Shown here one piece after another: positions 8,525-16,610 of a DNA stretch of 29,069 nucleotides; the first letter of the stretch is position 1, and each line of letters begins with the position of its first letter. Position numbers and translations under genes: made by a program. The DNA is taken from assembly GCA_014381385.1 (NCBI GenBank), contig JACNLR010000042.1, forward strand, positions 1 to 29,069. Reading direction: 5' to 3'. The stretch comes from Planctomycetota bacterium (lineage in GTDB: Bacteria; Planctomycetota; Phycisphaerae; Phycisphaerales; SM1A02). The notes below the pieces were generated by a model, which worked only from the letters and a program-made list of their open reading frames with translations, was not told the DNA's origin and did no database searches.

Positions 8525-10322
8525 GTCGCAGCGCCTTAACAGGATCTGTATCTGCTGCTTTCGCCGCAGGAATAAGAGCACCAAGTAAACAAAAGAGGAT
8601 TGCTCCGCAAACCGTGATTACACTTGACTCCCAATCAATATTGTTGGGGATGCTCGAAAAATAATAGACTTTGGCATCCCACACGACTACGCCACCAATA
8701 TGACGAATGAACAATATCAAAGCACCAATACCACAGAAGGTAGTAATGCCAAGTGTGCCAAGGACGATAGGCAGCATCTGACCTCGAGCACTTTTTATTA
8801 TTGTGATTACGGCGAGAACTCCAGCAAGTGAAAAACTTACAATGGCGATTGATACCGGCGGATTTCCCATTGCATCGTGGATTGTGTTGATATTTTTTGT
8901 GATGACCCATCCTACAAACAGCCCAAGTAAAGAGCCAGCGATGCCTATAATTGCGCTGTATTGGAGAAAAATCCAGACAATGCTTGAGCGTGACGCGCCG
9001 ATGGAGCGCAAAATTCCGATGTCTCTGGTTTTCTCGAACACGATTGACCAAAAAATTGAAAGTATGAGAGCAGCTACGACGAAGTAGACAATGGAGAACA
9101 GCGTACGCATGAGCTCACGTTCTTTTTCAACCGGTCCAGTGAAACTTGCTTGTTGTTCTTCCCATGTTTTTATGGTTAAGCCCGGCGCATGTCTTGATGG
9201 AGGCAGTACGAGGGAATCCGCTGGAATATGCTCATAGAACGCATCGTAGATATTGTGTACGGTTTCTTTCAATTGAGATATAGGCGTACCCTCTACACCT
9301 AGAACCAAAACGCTTGTTGTTCGTGCTGGATCAATACCCATGACTTTGGATGGGTCGTTGATATCAACTATCTCTGCTTCATCGAGGTGAAGTAATGATT
9401 GCGCTACGTTGAGGGGCACAAAAATTCGTGATTCGTCAATCAGGAATACACCAGACTGGAATTCATTGACAAATGGCATAATGATTGATTCTGGTTCAAT
9501 AATTCCACCCTCCGTATCAATAGGGAGCATGGTTAATGTCCCCTCAAATCTTGGCATCCACCAATAATCATTTCTATTAACTTTGTATGAACCGTCTTGC
9601 TGCCGGCTATTACCATCGGAAACATGTAAGCCAAGAATAATACCTTGCTTACCATCCCGCATGAGAGACAAACCTTGCGCTTGTAATTGATTTGGTTCAG
9701 TTAAACGCGAGTCAAATGAAAGTAACACGCGCCACTGCTCATCGTTGAGTTGTGTTTTAACATCCTCCCACAAATTCACTTCAACGAAATTTATGGAGTG
9801 CGAGGCTGTGGTGACAACTTCTACAAAGTCGTTCCATGATTCCGCGTCTATCAAAGCACGAAGGGCATCAGCATTGTTTGTTATCGCATCCAGCAGCAAC
9901 CAGTCCCGTTGATTCTGCGAAGGGTTTTTCCAAAGCAATGAATTTTTAAAATTAGTGACTTTTGCAAACGACACAGGCTCAATACCCCAGACTTGCACCG
10001 TTTCGCTCTGTTTCACTTTTGAATCTGGGTACGGCATTCGCAACAATCCCCAGCCATCGACTATCGGAGTAGCCGCTGTTATTGTTGGATGTTCTTCAAG
10101 GCGTTCTATCAATTTCTGGTAGTAGGGAATTCCAGAAATGCCGTTACTGATGACAATGTCACCCAAGAGGGTTCGCCCAGAAGACTGCACCATATCTAGG
10201 AACCCTGTCATTACCGATACCACCACAATGACGAGCGCAACGCAAAGAGCGACCGCTGCAACGGCAATCATTGGTATGACTCGACTGGTTAAATACCTTG
10301 TTGTAAGAAGTGTTTGATACAC
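8517..10322 (-). CDS. LolC/LolE-type lipoprotein-releasing permease with extra helices
   Basis: Inner-membrane subunit of an ABC exporter that would extract lipoproteins from the inner membrane. Seen: first membrane helix at about 16-39, a large periplasmic domain (about 45-400), then an FtsX domain beginning RTLFSIVYFVVAALILSIF at 406-424 with the coupling segment EKTRDIGILRSIGASRSSIV, and a last helix ending in the hallmark IPAAKAADTDPVKALRHE. Its length of 601 exceeds the usual 400 or so. The periplasmic domain is enlarged, and two further hydrophobic helices (about 489-509 and 517-540) interrupt the FtsX domain just before the conserved VVWDAKVYYFSSIP segment. The start is GTG 10322. It is first in the unit and overlaps lolD. 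LolC and LolE cannot be separated here. Confidence 0.85.
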   Translation of the reverse strand: MYQTLLTTRYLTSRVIPMIAVAAVALCVALVIVVVSVMTGFLDMVQSSGRTLLGDIVISNGISGIPYYQKLIERLEEHPTITAATPIVDGWGLLRMPYPDSKVKQSETVQVWGIEPVSFAKVTNFKNSLLWKNPSQNQRDWLLLDAITNNADALRALIDAESWNDFVEVVTTASHSINFVEVNLWEDVKTQLNDEQWRVLLSFDSRLTEPNQLQAQGLSLMRDGKQGIILGLHVSDGNSRQQDGSYKVNRNDYWWMPRFEGTLTMLPIDTEGGIIEPESIIMPFVNEFQSGVFLIDESRIFVPLNVAQSLLHLDEAEIVDINDPSKVMGIDPARTTSVLVLGVEGTPISQLKETVHNIYDAFYEHIPADSLVLPPSRHAPGLTIKTWEEQQASFTGPVEKERELMRTLFSIVYFVVAALILSIFWSIVFEKTRDIGILRSIGASRSSIVWIFLQYSAIIGIAGSLLGLFVGWVITKNINTIHDAMGNPPVSIAIVSFSLAGVLAVITIIKSARGQMLPIVLGTLGITTFCGIGALILFIRHIGGVVVWDAKVYYFSSIPNNIDWESSVITVCGAILFCLLGALIPAAKAADTDPVKALRHE

Positions 10323-10336
10323 GTATTGTCCATCGT

Positions 10337-10378
10337 ACTAAGTTCGCACATAAGCGTACTTTTCGATGATAACTTAGT
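10337..10378. promoter_or_regulatory. Inverted repeat between divergent lolCE and glycosyltransferase genes
   Basis: An exact 8-bp inverted repeat, ACTAAGTT (10337-10344) and AACTTAGT (10371-10378), lies in the 70-base gap between two divergent genes. An imperfect inner CATCG/CGATG pair is also present. A -10-like TAAAAT at 10379-10384 for the plus-strand gene directly abuts it. It may be an operator or simply part of overlapping promoters. Confidence 0.3.
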
Positions 10379-10392
10379 TAAAATATGGGTTC

Positions 10393-11580
10393 ATGCCAAT
10401 AATGGAAATCATTTCATGGATTTTGGGAATTACCGTGACGGCCTCGCTCTGTTTGTGGGTGGGGTTAGCGTACCGTCTTTGGGTAATGAACAGAACCAAA
10501 CCAGTTGTCCGCGAGGGTTTAGATTTGCCAATTCCCCATGGCGAGTCAGTGAGCATTGTTATCCCCGTGCATAATGAAGAGAGAGTGATTGATCGCTGCG
10601 TAGAATCGTTAAGAAACCAGTCCCATCAAGCCCTTCAAATAATTTTTGCGCTCGATAGATGCACCGACAAGACTTTTGAAATTTTACAAAAACATGCAGG
10701 TCAAGATGACAGAGTGCGACTCATTGAAAACGACCATTGCCCCCAAGGATGGGCGGGCAAGTGTAATGCTGCTCGTATTGGCGCGGAAAAAGCGACTGGG
10801 GACTGGCTGCTTTTTACAGATGCAGACACACAATTTGACAAGGAACTTGTTCGATGTTCCGTTGCTTCTGCAATCAAGAGAGGTGCCTCGTTATTGAGTC
10901 TTTTGAGTTCCCTAACGATTACGAAAAATTTTGAGAGGATAGTGCAGCCAATTGCAAGTACTTTCTTGGTTAGGCAATATCCAGTTGACCGAATTAATCG
11001 AGAGCACAGATCACGGCCATTTGCCAACGGGCAGTTTCTCTTGTTTTCTAGAAAAATGTATGAGAAAATTGGTGGTCATGACGCAGTAAAAGAATTTTTA
11101 CTTGAAGACATCGCCTTTGCGAGGCATATTTGCTACCAAAAACTTGGCAGAGTGCAAATGCTCTTTGCTGATGGCATGTTGAAGTGTTCGATGTATCCTA
11201 CTTTTGAAGCATTTCAAAATGGTTGGAAGCGGATTTACATCGAAGCGGCAACGAGAAATATAAAACGGCTTCGCCAAAGTGCAGTTCTAGCTATTTTGGT
11301 TGGCATACTATTCCCAGTTGCAGGCATTGCGGGTATTTTCGTTGGTATGCAAACATCACCTTCACTCTTTTGGACATCTATCACCTCCCTTATCGCTGCT
11401 GGATTCGTCATAGCATGGCTCTATCGAATAAACAATGCGCCAATGGTTTTTGCCTTTTTCGCGCCAATAGGTGCTGTTGTGGTTGCAAAAATGTTTTTTG
11501 ACTCCGTTCAGATACTAAAAGAGAGAACCCCGATCCGCTGGGGTGGAAAAGAATATATTTTGGAACCAAAAAAATTATGA
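10393..11580 (+). CDS. Membrane-anchored family 2 glycosyltransferase
   Basis: GT-A fold glycosyltransferase of family 2. Seen: one N-terminal helix (about 5-30), the nucleotide-binding start SIVIPVHNEERVIDRCVESL at 54-73, the DAD metal-binding motif at 143-145, an acceptor/catalytic-base ED at 238-239, a QNGWKR element at 275-280 near the active site and three C-terminal helices (about 298-318, 326-344, 350-370). The domain order resembles the HpnB/CrtQ-like group that glycosylates lipids, hopanoids or carotenoids, but the acceptor is not determined here. ATG 10393 or ATG 10402 could be used. Its stop overlaps the surE start as ATGA, so the two genes are coupled although no functional link is obvious. 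Confidence 0.82.
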   Translation: MPIMEIISWILGITVTASLCLWVGLAYRLWVMNRTKPVVREGLDLPIPHGESVSIVIPVHNEERVIDRCVESLRNQSHQALQIIFALDRCTDKTFEILQKHAGQDDRVRLIENDHCPQGWAGKCNAARIGAEKATGDWLLFTDADTQFDKELVRCSVASAIKRGASLLSLLSSLTITKNFERIVQPIASTFLVRQYPVDRINREHRSRPFANGQFLLFSRKMYEKIGGHDAVKEFLLEDIAFARHICYQKLGRVQMLFADGMLKCSMYPTFEAFQNGWKRIYIEAATRNIKRLRQSAVLAILVGILFPVAGIAGIFVGMQTSPSLFWTSITSLIAAGFVIAWLYRINNAPMVFAFFAPIGAVVVAKMFFDSVQILKERTPIRWGGKEYILEPKKL

Positions 11581-12365
11581 AAATATTACTTACGAATGAC
11601 GATGGTATCCGAGCTCCGGGAATAATTGCCCTGCACAAAGCCTTGAAGGGCCTTGGCGAACTTGTTGTATTTGCGCCAGAGACGGTGCAATCCGCAACGA
11701 GTCACGGGATTACGTATACCACGCCTCTCATGACACAAACAATTGATGTTACAGAAAACATGTCTGGTGTAGCAATCGACGGTAGACCTGCAGATTGTGT
11801 CAAACTTGCATTGCGTGCACTTTGGGAAGAGCAGTTTGGCGAAGGCGATAAACCTGATTTAACTATTAGTGGAATGAATAGCGGTTCAAATGTGGGAATT
11901 AACATTATTTATTCGGGCACTGTTGCAGCTGCGATTGAATCCGCTTTTCTTGGTGTACCCTCAATCGCGGTGAGTTTGCATCTTAAAAATCGCGCTCTTA
12001 CGCGCTATAACAGAGCCGCTGAAATCGCTAGGAAAGTAATCGACAGGGTTCTTGAAAATGCTCTCGAACCACACGAAGTAATCAACATTAATATTCCAGC
12101 ATGTGAAAGCGAGGACCGAGCAATGCCGGAGATAAAAGTTGTTGACATGAATGCTGCTGGAGATCTTGGTTATTACGATAAACGACTCGCCCCCGACGGG
12201 AGAACATATTACTGGGCTGCCGGCGATGGCATGGCTTTTGAACATACTGCAAAGGGCAGCGACGTGGAAGCATTAAAGCAAGGGTACGCAACCGTCACGC
12301 CGCTTAACTACGTACTAACACATAGAGATCGCATGGATATGTGGCGAAAAAGAATTTGTACTTAG
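11577..12365 (+). CDS. surE: 5'/3'-nucleotidase SurE
   Basis: Metal-dependent survival protein SurE, a nucleoside 5'/3'-monophosphate (and short polyphosphate) phosphatase. Seen: N-terminal MKILLTNDDGIRAPGI with metal ligands Asp8 and Asp9, Ser39 in QSATSHGIT, and Asn101 in the block SGMNSGSNVG, which are the known metal-binding set. IDGRPADCVKLAL at 68-80 and IYSGTVAAAIESAFLG near 112-127 are also family-typical. Length 262 is normal. It overlaps the glycosyltransferase by 4 bases. Its TAG stop overlaps the stop of the convergent tonB-like gene, leaving no room for a terminator. In many bacteria surE sits beside pcm; here it does not. Confidence 0.95.
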   Translation: MKILLTNDDGIRAPGIIALHKALKGLGELVVFAPETVQSATSHGITYTTPLMTQTIDVTENMSGVAIDGRPADCVKLALRALWEEQFGEGDKPDLTISGMNSGSNVGINIIYSGTVAAAIESAFLGVPSIAVSLHLKNRALTRYNRAAEIARKVIDRVLENALEPHEVININIPACESEDRAMPEIKVVDMNAAGDLGYYDKRLAPDGRTYYWAAGDGMAFEHTAKGSDVEALKQGYATVTPLNYVLTHRDRMDMWRKRICT

Positions 12366-13192
12366 CGAGAGAACAAAATGTGAATAGTGATTTTCACTGT
12401 ATCCTCACCTTGGAGTGCTTCAACTTGTTCACCCGAAGCTCGCCATCGGTACAAACTGTTTTCGATGGTTCTATCGATAGACGCTCCGCCTGTTCCTAAA
12501 AGTACGACGACGTTTAGGGGTTTACCACTCTTATCTATATATAAGTCTGCAACAAGATTACTCGGTCGGCTTGCTACGAGTTGGTTTGGTGTAAAAGCTG
12601 GTTTTTTTGGTTTTAACACGATACCCTTACCTGCTAGTGGCTTGCCCGCTTTCCAATCTTCAGGTAAAACTCGAATGATAGATGTTGCTTCCGCATCACG
12701 ATCCGCTGGATCGCTTGTGGGCGTATTCTCTTGCACCGGATTTTCTATGGCAACTTGTTCTTCAACTTCTTGCGTGATTTTTTGTGGGCTTGGCTCTAGC
12801 GTTCTAGAAGGGATCGCTATTTGCATCGAGCGAAGCACATCAAGAAATTCTGCAGCAACTTCCTGCAGAGGGTTGGCAAGTTTTGCAAGGGAAGAGAATG
12901 CAGCGCTTGCAGCAGCATCTGATTGCATAGATGCCTGTTCAACTTCAGCATGTCGAGCAAGTTGTTCTTCGTATTCTTCGTAACCGATCCATGTGAGTGT
13001 TGATACTTTGGAGTTGTCGATGCCCAAATCGATCGGAGAATCTTCGAACAAAGGTCTATCAGTTTGCTTGATTTTCTCAGCTGTAATGAAAGACATTGCC
13101 CCTTTGTTCATGTAAATGAGCGGGAGAATAGCTACATGCAATCCAATCGATAGGAATAACGCGATAAGAAGTATGGTATTTTCACGGTACAT
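12362..13192 (-). CDS. TonB-like energy-transduction protein
   Basis: Single N-terminal membrane anchor (about 7-28, cytoplasmic MYREN then a hydrophobic helix), a long low-complexity periplasmic spacer rich in Glu, Ala and Ser (about 75-175) and a C-terminal TonB-like domain. The last contains VADLYIDKSGKPLNVVVLLGTG, then SLYRWRASGE and VKITIHILFSR. This is the layout of TonB, which links an ExbB/ExbD motor to outer-membrane receptors. The spacer lacks the usual Pro-Glu/Pro-Lys repeats. The gene start overlaps the end of exbD by 11 bases. No exbB and no receptor gene are in view, so the partner is unknown. TolA-like function is an alternative. Confidence 0.62.
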   Translation of the reverse strand: MYRENTILLIALFLSIGLHVAILPLIYMNKGAMSFITAEKIKQTDRPLFEDSPIDLGIDNSKVSTLTWIGYEEYEEQLARHAEVEQASMQSDAAASAAFSSLAKLANPLQEVAAEFLDVLRSMQIAIPSRTLEPSPQKITQEVEEQVAIENPVQENTPTSDPADRDAEATSIIRVLPEDWKAGKPLAGKGIVLKPKKPAFTPNQLVASRPSNLVADLYIDKSGKPLNVVVLLGTGGASIDRTIENSLYRWRASGEQVEALQGEDTVKITIHILFSR

Positions 13193-13622
13193 TTTTCACC
13201 TTTTCCACATTGCTTGGTGCCCCGACCAAAAATATCTCAAGTCCTTGGCTTCGAAGTTGGTCCCATGTTCCAGTAAGGAGAGGTCCTCGGTCGACTGCTG
13301 CATCCCCAGCCTCAACAACAAGATAAATAGCTGCATCGGGTTTTTCTTGAACTTTGGTAAGGACCTCTTGGACAACTCCCGCAAGGGGAACTACAGTTTG
13401 TCCAACATAAATGTTACCATCGATTGCAATTGTGATTGAAATAGTTGATCTTGGTTCCGCCGCTTCGCCTGAGATATAAGATTCAAGTGGTACCGGCAAT
13501 ACTTCAGCGCGAACCATAAGCACCATTGCGTAAATAAAGAAAGTGAGTAAAAGAAAGACTACGTCGATAAGCGGCATCATTTCGACGCGAGTTTCATGGT
13601 CTGTGCGACGGAGTGGCCGCAC
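13182..13622 (-). CDS. exbD: ExbD/TolR family biopolymer transport protein
   Basis: Proton-motive-force transducing subunit. Seen: basic N-terminus, then EMMPLIDVVFLLLTFFIY with the single conserved membrane Asp at residue 20, equivalent to E. coli ExbD Asp25, and a periplasmic domain ending in a strand-rich region. Length 146 is usual. The start is GTG 13622, four bases after the STAS stop; the periplasmic end overlaps the tonB-like start. The family normally works with ExbB/TolQ, and that gene is missing from this cluster; the motor subunit must be encoded elsewhere or supplied by another Exb/Tol/Mot set. Confidence 0.85.
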   Translation of the reverse strand: MRPLRRTDHETRVEMMPLIDVVFLLLTFFIYAMVLMVRAEVLPVPLESYISGEAAEPRSTISITIAIDGNIYVGQTVVPLAGVVQEVLTKVQEKPDAAIYLVVEAGDAAVDRGPLLTGTWDQLRSQGLEIFLVGAPSNVEKVKNVP

Positions 13623-13626
13623 AGTG

Positions 13627-13962
13627 TCAAGAACCGATTAAGAGAAGGGCGGTTGTAGTGTCTTCAATAAATTCAAATACTTGGTCTAGACCCGTCGCGA
13701 GCATCGTTGACCAGATCGAATCTGAAATGTTGCAAATAACCATTCGCTTGTCTTTTGTTTGCAATAATTTTTTTATCTCGATGAGTGCACCAAGATTGGA
13801 TGAATTTAACGTGGCAACATTTTGCAAGTCAATGATTACATTGGAAAATGGTTCTTCGCCGCTGCGAAGTGTTGTAAGTAACGTATCGGTATCTTCTGAA
13901 AAGTCCGGTTCGTCTAGAAGTTCGAGGATAAGAATATTTTCATCCCACTGATTTAAAGTCAT
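13627..13962 (-). CDS. STAS-domain protein (anti-sigma factor antagonist-like)
   Basis: A stand-alone 111-residue STAS domain. Seen: NVIIDLQNVATLNSSNLGALIEIKK at 41-65, matching the SpoIIAA/RsbV strand-loop-helix in which the residue after the usual Asp is the phosphorylated Ser. Here the motif is NSSN, so Ser54 would be the phospho-site, but the preceding Asp and following Gly are both Asn. C-terminal strand MVICNISDSIWSTMLATGLDQVFEF is also typical. It overlaps gyrA by ATGA and precedes exbD by four bases. No anti-sigma kinase or sigma factor is close, so its partner is not shown. Altered residues around the site could mean it is not phosphorylated. Confidence 0.72.
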   Translation of the reverse strand: MTLNQWDENILILELLDEPDFSEDTDTLLTTLRSGEEPFSNVIIDLQNVATLNSSNLGALIEIKKLLQTKDKRMVICNISDSIWSTMLATGLDQVFEFIEDTTTALLLIGS

Positions 13963-16559
13963 GGGGTAGAGGATACCGTATCTTCGACACCTTCGACTTT
14001 TGCAGCAGCAATAAGCCGATCGCCATCTTTCAGGTTTACAACTCGAACACCCTTGGTATTTCTCCCGATAGTCCTAATATCGCTTGCAGAAATACGAACG
14101 AGCATGCCATTAGCGGTGATAAACATCAGGCTATCAGTATCTCTTACAGCTCGAATGTCAGCCACAGTGCCGTTGCGGTCGCCGGTTTGGATATCTCGGC
14201 GGCCTTTGCCACCGCGGGATTGGGCTCTTGTGGAACCGTCTTCGCTATGGACAAGATAGTCGAGCATTGGGGTGCGCTTTCCATACCCGTTCTGGGTCAT
14301 AGTCATGAGGTCCGCGTCGTCTTCAGCGAGCACACACCCTACAACCGTGTCGCCTTTTGCTAGTGAAATACCTTTGACGCCTGCAGCAGTACGTCCCATG
14401 AGCCGTGCATCAGTTTCAACGAAACGAATAGACATACCGGTAGTTGTTCCAAGAAGCACATGGCTTTCACCATTTGTTTTGATGACATCAATGAGCGAGT
14501 CGCCATCGTTGAGTTTGATTGCGTTAATTCCACCGCGATTTACATTTCTATATTCAGAAACAGCAGTTCGTTTGACGCGGCCTAAAGAAGTTGCAAATAC
14601 TAGGTTGTCTTGGCATGTATCAAAATCTTTGATGTTTCGGAAGGTGACAATATTTTCACCTTCTTTTAGATTTAGCAAGTTTACGATTGCACGACCCTTA
14701 CTTGTTCGTGTAGCTTCTGGTATTTGATAAACCTTAATCTGGAAAACGCGTCCAGAATCTGTGAAACAAAGCAAATCATCATGTGTTGATGCAACAAAAA
14801 TGTGTTCAATAAAGTCGCCGTCTTTCGTTTCACCACCCTTGATACCGCGGCCACCTCGCCCCTGTTCGCGGAAGGTGTCTATAGGTAATCGTTTTACATA
14901 TCCTTGGTGGGAAATTGTGACGCAAACTTCGTGTTCTGGAATCAGCGCACCGTAATCAAAATCATCATCTTCGCCATCAATAAATCCAGTGAGTCGCTCC
15001 GTTGCAAACTTTTCTTTAAGCTCGATACAATCCTCTCGGATGATGTCAAAAATGCGCTGCTCGTCTGAAAGAATTGTTTCGTATCCATCAATTTTTTCAA
15101 GTAACTCAGCGTATTCACTTGTAAGTTTTTCAATTTCAAGTCCAACGAGTTGGATAAGTCGTAATGCTCCAATGGCATCTGCTTGCAATCGCGAAAGCGA
15201 AACCCCATCCTTAGCTTTTTCTATAAGCCGATCTGCTATGAACTTTGCATACTCATGCTTTTCCGAAATACAGAAATCGCGTTTCATTAACTTATCGATG
15301 GCCTCATCGCGGGTTTGGCTACCGCGGATGAGAGCAATGACTTCATCAATGTCGCATACTGCATATATTAAACCTTCAAGTCGGTGTGCTGCCTTGGCCG
15401 CTTCTTTGAGTAGGAATTCAGTCCTTCGTCGTATGACTGTTTGGCGATGTTCAACCCAGCAGTTGATGAGACCGCGAAGCCCGAGTGTCTGCGGTCTTCC
15501 ATTGACAAGTGCAATGTTAATCACAGAAACAGTCGATTGCAGCGGTGTAAACTTGTACAGTTGTCGCTCAACAACGTCTGGATCTGCGCCCCGTTTTAAA
15601 TAGACAACTATTCGCGTTCGCCACTTCTTGCCAGAAAAGTTTTTGATGTCAGAAATGTCAGCTATACGACCAGTTTTTGCACAGTCAACGATTTTTTCAA
15701 TCAAGTTGTTCTGTACGAGTTGGTATGGAATTTCATCTATGACAATCGCTTCACGCTTCCCAATCGTTTCGTGATGGACTCGCCCTCGCACCCGTAGTTT
15801 GCCTCGACCAGTAGCGTATGCTTCAGCAAGACCCTGTTTTCCAACCACTAGACCCCCAGTTGGGAAGTCGGGGCCAGGAACTATAGAAAGCAATTCCGAC
15901 AGATCCATTTCTGGATTGTCGATAGTTGCAATGATTGCATCGCAGATTTCACCCACGTTATGTGGAGGCATTGAGCACGACATGCCAACGGCAATGCCAC
16001 TTGAACCATTGACTAATAAGTTAGGAAATCGTCCCGGCAGCACAGTGGGCTCATGCCGAGTTTCATCGTAGTTGGGCTTGAAGTCGACAGTGCCTAACTT
16101 AATGTCATCAAGCATCGCAACCGCAGCATGTGTCATGCGCGCTTCGGTGTATCGCATTGCAGCAGGCGGGTCACCATCGATGGAGCCAAAGTTACCTTGC
16201 TTGTCGACGAGCATGACACGCGTCTTCCAGTTTTGTCCTAAGTTTACTAAAGTTGGGTAGATGACAGATTCACCGTGTGGGTGATAGTTACCTGAAGTGT
16301 CACCCGCAATTTTTGCACACTTTCGATGCTTTCGCCCTGGCGAAAGATTTAGGTCGTGCATTGCAACAAGGATTCTTCGTTGCGAGGGTTTGAGACCGTC
16401 ACGAACATCTGGCAGGGCACGATCCATGATTGTACTCATGGCATACGTTAAATAACTGTCATGTAATTCGCGCTCGATAAGTTGATCAATAACATTACCA
16501 ATGTTGCCAAAAGATTCGTTGCTTTCCGGTATTGGATTCTGTTCTGGTGTATCGCTCAT
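13959..16559 (-). CDS. gyrA: DNA gyrase subunit A
   Basis: Breakage-reunion subunit of gyrase. Seen: DGLKPSQRRIL at 54-64, quinolone-pocket block YHPHGESVIYPTLV at 92-105, and AAMRYTEARM with catalytic Tyr137. The C-terminal beta-pinwheel carries the repeated RxxxxGRTAAGVKGI-type blades and a GyrA box QSRGGKG (consensus Q-K/R-RGGKG), which favours GyrA over ParC. Length 866 is normal. The position equal to E. coli Ser83 is Ser98, whereas that equal to Asp87 is Pro102. The N-terminal extension (about 20 residues) is polar. The start ATG 16559 has AAGG upstream and an extended -10 nearby. The stop overlaps the STAS start. Confidence 0.96.
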   Translation of the reverse strand: MSDTPEQNPIPESNESFGNIGNVIDQLIERELHDSYLTYAMSTIMDRALPDVRDGLKPSQRRILVAMHDLNLSPGRKHRKCAKIAGDTSGNYHPHGESVIYPTLVNLGQNWKTRVMLVDKQGNFGSIDGDPPAAMRYTEARMTHAAVAMLDDIKLGTVDFKPNYDETRHEPTVLPGRFPNLLVNGSSGIAVGMSCSMPPHNVGEICDAIIATIDNPEMDLSELLSIVPGPDFPTGGLVVGKQGLAEAYATGRGKLRVRGRVHHETIGKREAIVIDEIPYQLVQNNLIEKIVDCAKTGRIADISDIKNFSGKKWRTRIVVYLKRGADPDVVERQLYKFTPLQSTVSVINIALVNGRPQTLGLRGLINCWVEHRQTVIRRRTEFLLKEAAKAAHRLEGLIYAVCDIDEVIALIRGSQTRDEAIDKLMKRDFCISEKHEYAKFIADRLIEKAKDGVSLSRLQADAIGALRLIQLVGLEIEKLTSEYAELLEKIDGYETILSDEQRIFDIIREDCIELKEKFATERLTGFIDGEDDDFDYGALIPEHEVCVTISHQGYVKRLPIDTFREQGRGGRGIKGGETKDGDFIEHIFVASTHDDLLCFTDSGRVFQIKVYQIPEATRTSKGRAIVNLLNLKEGENIVTFRNIKDFDTCQDNLVFATSLGRVKRTAVSEYRNVNRGGINAIKLNDGDSLIDVIKTNGESHVLLGTTTGMSIRFVETDARLMGRTAAGVKGISLAKGDTVVGCVLAEDDADLMTMTQNGYGKRTPMLDYLVHSEDGSTRAQSRGGKGRRDIQTGDRNGTVADIRAVRDTDSLMFITANGMLVRISASDIRTIGRNTKGVRVVNLKDGDRLIAAAKVEGVEDTVSSTP

Positions 16560-16580
16560 AGTGCCTTTTCTAGAACGAGT

Positions 16581-16589
16581 ATTGTACCA
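16581..16589 (-). promoter_or_regulatory. Possible extended -10 promoter of gyrA
   Basis: Read on the minus strand the bases are TGGTACAAT, a TGn extended -10 with five of six matches to TATAAT, ending 21 bases upstream of the gyrA ATG. No good -35 hexamer is visible at 16-18 bases. It would give gyrA its own transcript within the long minus-strand run. Confidence 0.35.
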
Positions 16590-16610
16590 GAACCCAAGCC
16601 TAAACTGTGC

